Below the pieces are notes generated by a model that saw only the letters and a list, made by a program, of their open reading frames with translations, made no database searches and was not told the DNA's origin. The position numbers and the translations under genes were made by a program. Shown here piece after piece: positions 51,958-60,860 of a stretch of DNA of 64,000 nucleotides. Source of the stretch: Emcibacter sp. SYSU 3D8. Lineage in GTDB: Bacteria; Pseudomonadota; Alphaproteobacteria; SMXS01. The stretch is from contig NZ_JBBYXK010000001.1 in assembly GCF_039655875.1 (NCBI RefSeq), positions 744,001 through 808,000 of the forward strand, read 5' to 3'. The first letter of the stretch is position 1. The number at the start of each line of letters is the position of its first letter.

Positions 51958-53325
51958 TCAGTAGGCGAATTCCTCGAACACCGGGAGAACGCTGCCGTTC
52001 CAGCGGGTGTTGTAGGCGTCCAGCAGGTCGTCGGCCTGGGTGCGGCCGGTTTCGGCGATGTGCTTGAGCGAGGCCAGGAAACCGGTTTCGTCGTCACCCT
52101 TGTAATCGAGCCGGGCGCGGCGGCGCAGGCCTTCGGACGCGAGGGCGAGCACCTTCTTCGATACATCCTGAATGGTCTCGTCGCCGATCCGGGCCTGGAG
52201 CGCGAGGCGCGGCACATCCGAACGCAGGCGATTGTGGTCCTCGAGCGTCCAGTCCTTCACCAGATCCCAGGCGGCGTCGAGCACGCCCTGGTCGTAGAGC
52301 AGTCCGACCCACAGCGCCGGCAACGCACACAGCCGCTTCCACGGGCCGCCATCGGCGCCGCGCATCTCCAGGAATTTCTTCAGCCGGACCTCGGGGAACA
52401 CCGTGGTCATGTGCTGTTCCCAGTCGTCCATGGTCGGGAGTTCACCCGGCCGTCCCGGCAACCGGCCGTTCATGAAATCCCTGAACGACTGGCCGGCCAC
52501 GTCGATATACCGGCCGTCGCGGTAGATGAAGTACATCGGCACATCGAGCACGTAATCGACATAGCGCTCGTAGCCCATGCCGTCCTCGAACACGAAGGGC
52601 AGCACGCCGCAGCGGTCGGGATCGGTGTCTTCCCAGATATGGCTGCGCCAGGACAGGTAGCCGTTGGGCTTGCCGTCGGTGAAGGGCGAGTTGGCGAACA
52701 GCGCCGTCGCCACAGGCTGCAGCGCCAGCGACACACGGAACTTCTTCACCATGTCGGCTTCGGAGGAATAATCCAGGTTCGCCTGCACCGTGCAGGTGCG
52801 GAACATCATGTCGAGGCCCAGGCTGCCGACCTTCGGCATGTAGCGCCGCATGATCTCGTAGCGGCCCTTCGGCATCATCGGCACGTCCTCGCGGCGCATG
52901 TTGGGCGTCATGCCCAGGCCGATGAATCCGATGCCGAGTTCGCGGGACACTTCCTGTACCTGGGTGAGATGCGTGTTCACCTCGTCACAGGTCTGCCAGA
53001 TGCTCTCGAGCGGCGCGCCCGACAGCTCGAACTGGCCGCCTGGCTCCAGGGTGATCGAGGCGCCGTTCTGTTTCAGCGCGATGACGTGGCCGTCTTCCGA
53101 GACGGGTTCCCAGCCGAAACGGCCCATGCCATTGAGGACAGCCTGAATACCCGCCGGCCCGTCATAAGGCAGCGCCTGCTTGTCGGACCAGCTGAAGCCG
53201 AACTTCTCGTGCTCGGTGCCGACCCGCCAGTATTCCTTGGGCTTGTTGCCGCTCTCGATATATTCGACGAGCTGCGCCTTCGACTCGATCAATGTCTGGT
53301 TCGCTTGGCCCGGTACGCCGGCCAT
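51958..53325 (-). CDS. gshA: Glutamate-cysteine ligase (plant/alphaproteobacterial type)
   Basis: A 455-residue GCS2-type enzyme making gamma-glutamylcysteine, first step of glutathione synthesis. It resembles the plant-type group: EYWRVGTEHEKFGFSW, LEPGGQFELSGAPLESIW, GLGMTPNMRREDVPMMPKGR, LDMMFRTCTVQANLDYSSE and MRGADGGPW. ATG at 53325 has GGAG upstream at good spacing; an ATG at 53343 lacks one. It follows rsmE in the same direction after 65 bases. The product feeds glutathione-dependent enzymes in the window. Confidence 0.94.
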   Translation of the reverse strand: MAGVPGQANQTLIESKAQLVEYIESGNKPKEYWRVGTEHEKFGFSWSDKQALPYDGPAGIQAVLNGMGRFGWEPVSEDGHVIALKQNGASITLEPGGQFELSGAPLESIWQTCDEVNTHLTQVQEVSRELGIGFIGLGMTPNMRREDVPMMPKGRYEIMRRYMPKVGSLGLDMMFRTCTVQANLDYSSEADMVKKFRVSLALQPVATALFANSPFTDGKPNGYLSWRSHIWEDTDPDRCGVLPFVFEDGMGYERYVDYVLDVPMYFIYRDGRYIDVAGQSFRDFMNGRLPGRPGELPTMDDWEQHMTTVFPEVRLKKFLEMRGADGGPWKRLCALPALWVGLLYDQGVLDAAWDLVKDWTLEDHNRLRSDVPRLALQARIGDETIQDVSKKVLALASEGLRRRARLDYKGDDETGFLASLKHIAETGRTQADDLLDAYNTRWNGSVLPVFEEFAY

Positions 53326-53390
53326 GGCTGCACTCCACCCCATTTGAGTATCGCCAAGTAACGGCTGCCGAGGCAGCTTTCAAGCCTCAA

Positions 53391-54155
53391 TCACGCCGAG
53401 CGGTGCACGGCGCTGGTGCTCCAGTCGCCGAGCACGGCCTGAAACAGCGCCAGCGCAGCGACGGCGGCGGTGTCGGCGCGCATGATCCGCGGACCCAGGC
53501 TGATGGGCAGCGCAACCTTCTGCGCGTGAATCAGCGCCCGCTCGCCATCGGAGAAGCCGCCTTCTGGGCCGGTCAGGATACCCCATGCAGTCCCCTGCCC
53601 CTTGACCGCTTCCAGCGTCGCCAGCGCAGGCCGGTCGCCGCCTTCGTCGCAGAAGATCAGGCCGCGCGCTGACGGCCAGCCGCCCAGCAGGTTGCGCAAT
53701 GTCTGGGGCTCGCGGATTTCCGGCACGTTCAGGCATTCACATTGTTCGGCCGCCTCGACGGCGTTGGCGCGCAGCCGGTCAAGATTGACGTTCCGCACCA
53801 CACTCCGTTCGGTCAGCACCGGCTGCAGCACGGCCACGCCCAGTTCGGTCGCCTTCTGAACGACGAAGTCGAGCCGCGCGCCCTTGATCGGCGCAAAGGC
53901 CAGCCACAGGTCGGGCACCGCGGTCTGTTCGCGGACGCGCTCGTGGAGCCGGGCAGTACCGGCTTTCTTGCCCAGCACGGCAAGCTCGGCGATCCATTCG
54001 CCGTCACAGCCGTTGAAGACATGGAACCGGTCGCCCTCGCGCCGGCGCATCACCGCGCGCATGTAGTGGACCTGATCGGCGGCCAGGTCGATGACGGCGC
54101 CCGCGGCCAGCGGGGCGTCGACGAACAGCCGGATTTTCGAGTGGTCGTAGGCCAT
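53391..54155 (-). CDS. rsmE: 16S rRNA (uracil(1498)-N(3))-methyltransferase RsmE
   Basis: A 254-residue SPOUT methyltransferase acting on helix 44 of 16S rRNA. It has the N-terminal PUA-like domain (HYMRAVMRRREGDRFHVFNG), the KGARLDFVVQKATELGV stretch, and the SAM knot AWGILTGPEGGFSDGERALI with LGPRIMRADTAAVAAL. ATG at 54155 has AGGAG, though at a long spacing. Divergent from ubiA over 67 bases. Confidence 0.92.
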   Translation of the reverse strand: MAYDHSKIRLFVDAPLAAGAVIDLAADQVHYMRAVMRRREGDRFHVFNGCDGEWIAELAVLGKKAGTARLHERVREQTAVPDLWLAFAPIKGARLDFVVQKATELGVAVLQPVLTERSVVRNVNLDRLRANAVEAAEQCECLNVPEIREPQTLRNLLGGWPSARGLIFCDEGGDRPALATLEAVKGQGTAWGILTGPEGGFSDGERALIHAQKVALPISLGPRIMRADTAAVAALALFQAVLGDWSTSAVHRSA

Positions 54156-54222
54156 GACGGGCGGTTGCTCCTGACTGGGGATAGCGCTAACACACTTCGA
54201 TGACAAAGCGGAAGCACCCCTG

Positions 54223-55161
54223 ATGGAGTCGGCCACATCCCGCCCCGCCGACGCAATTCCCGGCGGCTGGGTCGACCGCTGGCTGCCCGGTCCACTTCGG
54301 CCCTGGGCGCGGCTGATGCGGCTCGACCGGCCGGTCGGCGCCTGGCTGCTGCTGTGGCCGTGCTGGTGGAGCACCATGCTGGCCGTGACCGACACGGGCG
54401 CGCGGCCGTGGTCGCCGGACATCCTGCTGATCCTGCTGGCATTCGCCGCCGGTGCGCTGGTGATGCGCGGCGCGGGCTGCACGATCAACGACATCTGGGA
54501 CAGGAAGATTGACGCGATGGTGGCGCGCACCGCCGGGCGGCCCATCGCCAGCGGCGCCATCGGCGTGCCGGCGGCCGTGGCGCTGGTGATCGTCCTCGGC
54601 CTTGTCGGGCTGGCGATCCTGGCGTCGTTCACGCCGCGCACCATAATCGTCGCCGTGCTGTCGCTGCCGCTGGTGGTGCTGTATCCGCTGGCCAAGCGGG
54701 TGACGTACTGGCCGCAGGTGGTGCTGGGCACCGTGTTCAACTGGGGCGCATTGCTGGGCTGGCCGGCGGTGACCGGCCAGTATCCGGGATGGCCGGCTTT
54801 CCTGCTCTATCTGGGCTGCTTCTGCTGGACCCTGGGCTACGACACCATCTACGCCCATATGGACCGCGCCGACGATGTCACGGCCGGCGTGAAGTCGTCG
54901 GCGCTGGCGCTGGGCGCGCGGACCCGGCCGTTCCTGTGGACGGTGTATGGCGCGGCGCTGATATTCTGGGCGGCGGCGGGCCTGCTGTGCGAACTCGGAC
55001 CAATGTTCCTTGCCGGGCTTGCCCTGGCCGGCGCCCATTTCGTATGGCAGATCGTCCGCCTCGACATCGACGATCCGGCCATCTGCCTGCGCCTGTTCCG
55101 GTCCAACATACGCTTTGGCTGGATCATCTTTGCTGCCATCATTGCCGGCCAACTGGGATAA
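54223..55161 (+). CDS. ubiA: 4-hydroxybenzoate octaprenyltransferase
   Basis: A 312-residue integral membrane prenyltransferase of ubiquinone synthesis. The two Asp motifs are INDIWDRKIDAMVARTAGRP and GYDTIYAHMDRADD; RLMRLDRPVGAWLLLWPCWW is the usual first block. Eight or nine helices. ubiD starts 3 bases after the stop, so the two successive-type steps of the pathway share a transcript. Confidence 0.96.
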   Translation: MESATSRPADAIPGGWVDRWLPGPLRPWARLMRLDRPVGAWLLLWPCWWSTMLAVTDTGARPWSPDILLILLAFAAGALVMRGAGCTINDIWDRKIDAMVARTAGRPIASGAIGVPAAVALVIVLGLVGLAILASFTPRTIIVAVLSLPLVVLYPLAKRVTYWPQVVLGTVFNWGALLGWPAVTGQYPGWPAFLLYLGCFCWTLGYDTIYAHMDRADDVTAGVKSSALALGARTRPFLWTVYGAALIFWAAAGLLCELGPMFLAGLALAGAHFVWQIVRLDIDDPAICLRLFRSNIRFGWIIFAAIIAGQLG

Positions 55162-55164
55162 ACC

Positions 55165-56679
55165 ATGCCCTATTCCTCCCTGCGCGACTTCATCGCCACG
55201 CTCGAGAGCCGCGACCTTCTGGTGCGGGTGAAGGAGCCGGTATCGACCGTGCTGGAGATGACCGAAATCCAGACCAGGCTGCTGGCCGAGGGCGGCCCCG
55301 CCGTGCTGTTCGAGAATGCGCTGATGGCGGACGGCACGCCGAGCGCCATGCCGGTGCTGGTCAATCTGTTCGGCACCGTCGAGCGGGTGGCCATGGGCAT
55401 GGACCGCAGGCCGGATCAGCTGCGCGAAGTGGGCGAGACGCTGGCCTTCCTGCGCCAGCCCGAGCCGCCCGGCGGCTGGCGCGAGGCGCTCGACATGCTG
55501 CCCGTTCTGCGCACGGTCATGGCGATGAAGCCGAAGACCACCACCTCGGCGCCGGTGCACCAGGTGGTGCTGCAGGGTGACGACGTGGACCTGTCCGCCC
55601 TGCCCGTCCAGACCTGCTGGCCCGGCGAGCCGGCGCCGCTGATCACCTGGCCGCTGGTGGTCACCAAGGGGCCGGGTAAACGCAAGGAAGACGACTTCAA
55701 CCTGGGCATCTACCGCATGCAGGTGACCGGGCGGAACACCACCATCATGCGCTGGCTGAAGCATCGGGGCGGCGCCCAGCACCACCAGCGTTGGGCGCAG
55801 GAGAAATCCGAGCCGTTGCCCGCCGCCGTGGTGATCGGCGCCGATCCGGGGACCATCCTCGCCGCCGTGACACCGGTGCCCGACACCCTGTCGGAATACC
55901 AGTTCGCCGGGCTGCTGCGCGGCAAGAAGGTCGAGCTGGTCGATTGCAGGACCGTGCCGCTGAAGGTGCCGGCCGAGGCCGAAATCGTGCTGGAAGGCCA
56001 TGTGTCGCTGACCGACTACGCCGACGAAGGCCCCTATGGCGACCACACCGGCTATTACAATTCGGTCGAGAAATTCCCGGTGTTCACCGTGTCGGCGATC
56101 ACCATGCGCCGCGATCCGATCTACCTGTCGACCTTCACCGGCCGCCCGCCGGACGAGCCCAGTGTGCTCGGCGAGGCGCTCAACGAGGTGTTCATCCCGC
56201 TGCTGCGCCAGCAATTCCCGGAGATCACCGACTTCTGGCTGCCGCCCGAGGGCTGTTCATACCGCATCGCCGTGGTGTCCATGCGCAAGGCCTACCCGGG
56301 CCACGCCAAGCGTGTCATGCTCGGCGTCTGGTCCTATCTGCGGCAATTCATGTACACCAAGTGGGTGATCGTGGTGGACGACGATATCGACGCGCGGAAC
56401 TGGAAGGACGTGATGTGGGCGATCTCGACCCGCATGGACCCTGCCCGCGACATCACCCTGATCGAGAACACGCCCATCGACTATCTGGACTTCGCCTCGC
56501 CCGAGGAAAGTCTGGGCAGCAAGATCGGTCTCGACGCCACCAACAAGTGGCCGCCCGAGACCAAGCGTGAGTGGGGCCGCAAGATCCGCATGAGCGACGA
56601 CGTGATCGCAACCGTCACCGACAAATGGCATCGTCTGGGCCTGCCGGGTCGTGGCAGGCCGATCTGGGACAACGACTAG
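55165..56679 (+). CDS. ubiD: 3-octaprenyl-4-hydroxybenzoate decarboxylase UbiD
   Basis: A 504-residue prenyl-FMN-dependent decarboxylase that removes the carboxyl group of the prenylated ring. Conserved parts are [20 protein letters not shown], the [20 protein letters not shown] block, the [14 protein letters not shown] cofactor region, GDHTGYYN and the late [15 protein letters not shown]. The UbiX flavin prenyltransferase that supplies its cofactor is not in this window. Directly coupled to ubiA. Confidence 0.96.
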   Translation: MPYSSLRDFIATLESRDLLVRVKEPVSTVLEMTEIQTRLLAEGGPAVLFENALMADGTPSAMPVLVNLFGTVERVAMGMDRRPDQLREVGETLAFLRQPEPPGGWREALDMLPVLRTVMAMKPKTTTSAPVHQVVLQGDDVDLSALPVQTCWPGEPAPLITWPLVVTKGPGKRKEDDFNLGIYRMQVTGRNTTIMRWLKHRGGAQHHQRWAQEKSEPLPAAVVIGADPGTILAAVTPVPDTLSEYQFAGLLRGKKVELVDCRTVPLKVPAEAEIVLEGHVSLTDYADEGPYGDHTGYYNSVEKFPVFTVSAITMRRDPIYLSTFTGRPPDEPSVLGEALNEVFIPLLRQQFPEITDFWLPPEGCSYRIAVVSMRKAYPGHAKRVMLGVWSYLRQFMYTKWVIVVDDDIDARNWKDVMWAISTRMDPARDITLIENTPIDYLDFASPEESLGSKIGLDATNKWPPETKREWGRKIRMSDDVIATVTDKWHRLGLPGRGRPIWDND

Positions 56680-56759
56680 AACGGCGGGCGGTCCGCGAAC
56701 ACTGGACCGGCCGCCGCAGCATGATAAGACCGGACCGACCTGTCAGGGAGCATCGCCGC

Positions 56760-57914
56760 GTGGCCAGGATTTTCCTCTATATCGTCGCCGGCCTTGTCGT
56801 GCTTGCCGTCGTCGTCGTCTTGTTGCTCGGAGCCTTCAAGGACGATCTGAGCTATTGGGCGATGACGCCCGGTGACCCCTTCGAGGCCGCACAGGCGCCG
56901 CCGGCGCCCGATTATGCCGATGCCGCCTCATGGGCGGCGCTGCCGACGACGCAGGACGCCGCCGACCAGGTCCCGAAGACGCCCGCCGCACAGGACAACC
57001 AGGCGACCGCGCCGGTCGACGTGTTTTTCATCGCGCCGACCACCTACTACAATCGCGCCGGCTGGAATGCGCCGATCGACGATGCCGATGCACGCGAGCG
57101 CCTCGACGGCTTCGTGCTGAAATACCAGGCCAGCGCCTTCAACGGTTCGGCCAGGGTCTATGCGCCGCTCTATCGGCAGGCCACGCTGGGCGCATTCTTT
57201 CCGGAGAACCGGGACGACGGCGACAAGGCGCTGGCATTGGCCTACGAGGACGTGCGCCGCGCCTTTCGCCACTACATGAAGAACGACAACGAGGGCCGGC
57301 CATTCATCCTGGCCGCGCATAGCCAGGGCAGCCGGCACCTGTCCTACCTGCTGCGCGACGAGATCGACGGCACGCCGCTGGCCCGGCGCATGGTCGCGGC
57401 CTATGCGGTCGGTTACGCCCTTCCCATGGACCTGTTCTCGCGCGTCTACAAGGATATCCAGCCGTGCACCGCGCCGCGTCAGACGGGCTGCCTGGCCAGC
57501 TGGAACAGCTTCGCCCTGCAGGATGCCGATCCGGCCAGCCTGTTCGACAATGTGGGCTTCCACTATGACGGCGTCTACGAGGCGAACCGTGGCAAGTCCC
57601 TGCTTTGCGTCAACCCGCTGCGCTGGGATACCTCGGACGAGAACGCGCCCGCCGTCCTGAACCTGGGCGCGCTGCCGACCACGGACGACCCGCTCGGCGT
57701 GCCCGATACCGGCATTACCGGCGCGCACTGCAAGGACGGCGTCCTCTATGCCTCGCCGCCGGACGGCAAGGGCTATAGCGGGTTGGTGCTGCCGGGCGGC
57801 AATTATCACATCTACGACTACAATCTGTTCTACATGAACATCCGCGACAACGTCGCCAATCGGGTCGCCGCCTTCCTCGCCGCACCGAGATCGGCCCCCG
57901 TGCCCGTTCCGTGA
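56760..57914 (+). CDS. DUF3089 family alpha/beta hydrolase-like protein
   Basis: A 384-residue protein. From the GTG at 56760, preceded by AGGGAG, it begins VARIFLYIVAGLVVLAVVVV, a membrane anchor, with the rest outside. The DUF3089 domain has VDVFFIAPTTYYNRAGWNAP, a serine nucleophile elbow in ILAAHSQGSRHLSYLL, and YHIYDYNLFYMNIRDNVANR near the end with a possible catalytic His. It is probably a lipase- or esterase-like hydrolase of the envelope, substrate unknown. An ATG at 56721 is an alternative start without a ribosome site. Confidence 0.82.
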   Translation: MARIFLYIVAGLVVLAVVVVLLLGAFKDDLSYWAMTPGDPFEAAQAPPAPDYADAASWAALPTTQDAADQVPKTPAAQDNQATAPVDVFFIAPTTYYNRAGWNAPIDDADARERLDGFVLKYQASAFNGSARVYAPLYRQATLGAFFPENRDDGDKALALAYEDVRRAFRHYMKNDNEGRPFILAAHSQGSRHLSYLLRDEIDGTPLARRMVAAYAVGYALPMDLFSRVYKDIQPCTAPRQTGCLASWNSFALQDADPASLFDNVGFHYDGVYEANRGKSLLCVNPLRWDTSDENAPAVLNLGALPTTDDPLGVPDTGITGAHCKDGVLYASPPDGKGYSGLVLPGGNYHIYDYNLFYMNIRDNVANRVAAFLAAPRSAPVPVP

Positions 57915-57978
57915 ATTTTCCGTGACAGTCCCATGACCGGCTTTACCGCCCGGACCCGCGTGCCTATAGACGTGCGCC

Positions 57979-58557
57979 ATGAACATCATGCTTGGAAGAG
58001 CCCTGCTCCTCATCGCCCTCGCCAGCCCCGTGCCGGCCATGGCGGACTCCCTTCCGACGCCCAAGATCGCCGTGATCGACCTTGCGGCACTGAGCCAGAA
58101 GTCGCTCGTCACCCAGGACCTGGATAAAAAGGTCGAGGCCGCCAAGGCCGACTACCGCCTGAACACCCGGTACAGGTATGAGGCGCTGCAGGAAGAACTG
58201 CGCTCGCTCCGCGTCGATTCGGCCAATCTCGCGCCCGAGGAACGGCAGCAGCGGCAGGCATCGCTGGAACAGCGGATCGCCCAGGTCAGCGAGGACGACA
58301 AGAAGGGCGTCGAGGCCATCGAAGCCCGCGGCCAGGCGGCCATGGCGAGCCTGCAGCCGAAACTCGATGCAATCATCAGCCGTGTTTCTGCAGGCATGTC
58401 CCTCGACATGGTGCTGGAGAAACAGGCCTATGACGGCCTCGTCGCCGACAAGCTGGCCACGCCCGGCGCCAATGACATCACCGGCCTGATCGGCACGTTC
58501 CTCAACGCCGAGGTGCCGACGGTGGAATTGCCGCCCGAGGGAGCATCCCGGCCATGA
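57979..58557 (+). CDS. OmpH/Skp-like periplasmic protein, first of a pair
   Basis: A 192-residue secreted protein (signal peptide ends near VPAMA). It starts PKIAVIDLAALSQKSLVTQD, the OmpH/Skp entry strand and turn, and continues as a long charged coiled coil (from about residue 50 to 130: EEERQQRQASLEQRIAQV-like heptads). Skp-type chaperones hold outer-membrane proteins in transit. Its stop overlaps the next gene by 4 bases (ATGA). It is not next to bamA or lpxD, the usual place, so it may be a paralogue with a special client. Confidence 0.75.
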   Translation: MNIMLGRALLLIALASPVPAMADSLPTPKIAVIDLAALSQKSLVTQDLDKKVEAAKADYRLNTRYRYEALQEELRSLRVDSANLAPEERQQRQASLEQRIAQVSEDDKKGVEAIEARGQAAMASLQPKLDAIISRVSAGMSLDMVLEKQAYDGLVADKLATPGANDITGLIGTFLNAEVPTVELPPEGASRP

Positions 58558-59171
58558 TCCGCGCCATCCTTATCGGGGCCGCGCTCGCGCTGCCGCTCGC
58601 CGCCCACGCACAAGCCCCGGCCGCCGCGCCGCAGGCCGTTGCACCCGCGCCCGCAACGGCCGGATTTCTGGTGATCGACGGCGAACGGCTGGCCACCGAG
58701 GCCGCCGCCATGCGGAGCATCTTCGACCAGATGGCCGCGCGCCGCGATACCGAGGCGGCCGCGTACAATCTGGCGCTCGACAAGCTGGACAATGAATTCG
58801 AGCCGGTTCGGTCGGCCAGAAGCACCATGGACGCCGCCGAGTACCAGAAGGCCGTGGACCAGTACAACGGCATCAGGGCCCAGATCGACGGCACGCTTGC
58901 CAAGGTCCAGGACGATATGAACAAGGCCGGTGAAAAAGCCGTCGAACAGTTCAACAGCATCGCCACCCTGGTCGGCCAGCAGGTCCGTCAGGATTACGGC
59001 GTCAGCCGTTTCCTCGACAGCTCGTCCGTGCTCTATATCCGGCCCGGCTCGCCCTATGATGTGACCGATGAGGTGATCCGGCGGGTCGACGCCAAGCTGC
59101 CGGATATCAAGGTGGATTTCCCCGAGCGGCCCAAACCGGCGCCGGCGACACCTGCCGCCGAGACGCAGTAG
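58554..59171 (+). CDS. OmpH/Skp-like periplasmic protein, second of a pair
   Basis: A 205-residue secreted protein (signal peptide MIRAILIGAALALPLAAHAQ). After an Ala/Pro linker come the strand GFLVIDGERLATEAAAMRSI, a coiled coil with AAYNLALDKLDNEFEPVRSA and QYNGIRAQIDGTLAKVQDDM, and a Pro/Ala tail (KPAPATPAAETQ). It is coupled by ATGA to the preceding gene; the two share layout but little text, so they may form a mixed oligomer. The family call is by overall pattern. Confidence 0.7.
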   Translation: MIRAILIGAALALPLAAHAQAPAAAPQAVAPAPATAGFLVIDGERLATEAAAMRSIFDQMAARRDTEAAAYNLALDKLDNEFEPVRSARSTMDAAEYQKAVDQYNGIRAQIDGTLAKVQDDMNKAGEKAVEQFNSIATLVGQQVRQDYGVSRFLDSSSVLYIRPGSPYDVTDEVIRRVDAKLPDIKVDFPERPKPAPATPAAETQ

Positions 59172-59174
59172 GCG

Positions 59175-59960
59175 TCAGGAAAACGTGAACCTCGCCGGCC
59201 TCTTGCCGAGGAATGCGGCGACGCCTTCGCGGTAGTCCTCGCCCTCATAGGCCTGCATGGCCAGCTGCCAGCTTTCCTCGGTCTCGGCGTCAGCGCCGCC
59301 CGAGATCATGCCGATGATCTGCTTCAGCACGCGGACCGAAAACTGCGAGTTGCACGCGATCTGGGCGGCGAAGTCCCTCGTCTCCTGCTCGATCGCATCG
59401 AGCGGGTGAACCGCGTTGACCAATCCGATCGCCAGCGCCTCGGCGGACGGTACGGCGCGGCCGGTGAACATCATGCTTTTCGCATGGGACGGGCCGACCA
59501 CGTCGACCAATTGCTTCATGTCCTCGAGCGTATAGGCCAGACCGAGCTTGGCGGGCGGAATGCCGAGCCGCGACTCGGGCGACGCAAAGCGGACGTCGCA
59601 GGTCAGCGCGATGGCGCAGCCGCCGCCTATGCAGATGCCGCGCACCATGGCGATGGTCGGCTTGGAAATGCGGGTCAGCGCCCGAAGCCCGTTGGTGATG
59701 GCGGCGCGGTTGGCGTCACGCAGGGCGCTGTCGGCGTTGAGCGCCTCGAACTCCGAAATATCCGCGCCGGCGCTGAACGCCTTCTCGGTGCTGCCCTTCA
59801 CCACGACAACCTTCAACGCCCGGTCTGCCTCGACCTCGGCGGCGATACCGGGAAGCGCCTCCCACATGGACTGGCTCATGGCGCCAAGCTTGTCGGGCCG
59901 GTCGATCACCAGCCAGGCGAGATCGCCTTCCTTTTCCAGATAGAGGGGCGCGGCGTTCAC
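59175..59960 (-). CDS. Enoyl-CoA hydratase/isomerase family protein
   Basis: A 261-residue crotonase-fold enzyme. It has GAMSQSMWEALPGIAAEV, the oxyanion segment KAFSAGADISEFEAL, and the conserved ICIGGGCAIALTCDVRFASP with SRLGIPPAKLGLAY. Catalytic Glu positions for hydratase activity cannot be confirmed. GTG at 59960 overlaps the cobA stop (GTGA). The substrate is some acyl-CoA. It is convergent with the second OmpH-like gene, stops 4 bases apart. Confidence 0.88.
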   Translation of the reverse strand: MNAAPLYLEKEGDLAWLVIDRPDKLGAMSQSMWEALPGIAAEVEADRALKVVVVKGSTEKAFSAGADISEFEALNADSALRDANRAAITNGLRALTRISKPTIAMVRGICIGGGCAIALTCDVRFASPESRLGIPPAKLGLAYTLEDMKQLVDVVGPSHAKSMMFTGRAVPSAEALAIGLVNAVHPLDAIEQETRDFAAQIACNSQFSVRVLKQIIGMISGGADAETEESWQLAMQAYEGEDYREGVAAFLGKRPARFTFS

Positions 59961-60727
59961 GGGGACTCCCGGATCTGCCGGACCAGGTCGCGTCCCAGGC
60001 TCTCGGCCAGCGTCACAACCCGCCCGATGACGATCAGCACAGGCGGCGCGAGGCGCGTGTCCTTCACCAGCTTCGGCAGGGTCGCGATGGTGCCGGCGAC
60101 GACGGTCTCGGTCTGGAGCGTGCCCTTGGAGACGGCCATGGCAGGCTGGTCGGCCGGCATGCCCGCCTTGATCAGTTCGGCGCTGATCTCGGGCAGCTTG
60201 GCCAGCCCCATATAAACGACAAGCGTGGTGTCGGGATCGGCCAGGCTCTTCCAGTTCAGATCCAGCGGCACATTCTTGCCGCACTGACCCGTGACGAAGC
60301 GCACGCCGTTCGCCAGCCCGCGATGGGTCAGCGGCACATTGAGGCCCGCCATGACGCCCGACGCGGCGGTCACGCCCGGCACCACTTCGAAATCGACGCC
60401 TTCCCGGGCAAGCACGAGGGCTTCCTCGCCGCCGCGGCCGAAAATGTACGGGTCGCCGCCCTTGAGGCGCACCACGCTCTTGCCCTGACGGGCGAGCGTC
60501 ACCAGCAGGTCGCTGATCTCGGACTGGGGCAGCGAGTGGGTGCCGCCTTCCTTGCCCACATAGATGCGCGCGGCATGATCGGGAATCTCGGAAAGAATCT
60601 CGTCGGAGACCAGCCGGTCATAGACCACGGCGTCGGCAGCGCGCAGCACGCGCAACGCCTTGAGGGTGATCAGCTCCGGGTCTCCCGGACCCGCGCCGAC
60701 GAGATAGACTTTCGCTTCGCCTGCCAT
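59957..60727 (-). CDS. cobA: Uroporphyrinogen-III C-methyltransferase
   Basis: A 256-residue SAM-dependent methyltransferase turning uroporphyrinogen III into precorrin-2, for siroheme or cobalamin. Motifs are VYLVGAGPGDPELITLKALR, YVGKEGGTHSLPQSEI, RLKGGDPYIFGRGGEEALVL and VPGVTAASGV. It is a single-domain enzyme, without the CysG dehydrogenase. ATG at 60727; a TTG three codons upstream is also in frame. It is coupled to an enoyl-CoA hydratase, not to sulfite reduction genes. Confidence 0.93.
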   Translation of the reverse strand: MAGEAKVYLVGAGPGDPELITLKALRVLRAADAVVYDRLVSDEILSEIPDHAARIYVGKEGGTHSLPQSEISDLLVTLARQGKSVVRLKGGDPYIFGRGGEEALVLAREGVDFEVVPGVTAASGVMAGLNVPLTHRGLANGVRFVTGQCGKNVPLDLNWKSLADPDTTLVVYMGLAKLPEISAELIKAGMPADQPAMAVSKGTLQTETVVAGTIATLPKLVKDTRLAPPVLIVIGRVVTLAESLGRDLVRQIRESP

Positions 60728-60801
60728 GAACCCCAACTATGCGCCGCGCCGCAGAAAAGCAAGCGCGGCTATCGGTGGCCGGGTGTGCCGGAGATGAAGG
60801 A

Positions 60802-60829
60802 TTGACCTCCTGTAATGTTATGTTATTAC
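60802..60829 (+). promoter_or_regulatory. Candidate promoter of the TonB receptor gene
   Basis: TTGACC (60802-60807) and TATTAC (60824-60829) with a 16-base spacer, 32 bases before the receptor start. The spacer and the -10 box are covered by the palindrome at 60811-60830, as expected for a repressor that blocks polymerase. Confidence 0.5.
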
Positions 60830-60830
60830 A
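60811..60830. promoter_or_regulatory. Zur-type operator
   Basis: TGTAATGTTATGTTATTACA is a palindrome with perfect outer arms TGTAAT / ATTACA and AT-rich centre, in an otherwise GC-rich region. It matches the general form of proteobacterial Zur boxes (zinc uptake repressor), and the gene downstream is a histidine-rich ZnuD-like TonB receptor, which supports zinc control. The operator assignment is by pattern. Confidence 0.7.
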
Positions 60831-60860
60831 TCCTCTGTTCGCACTGCCGGAGGGATACCC

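Noticed and set aside
54187-56214. Minus-strand open frame of 675 codons
   Set aside because: Antisense to ubiA and ubiD, low complexity, no start context.
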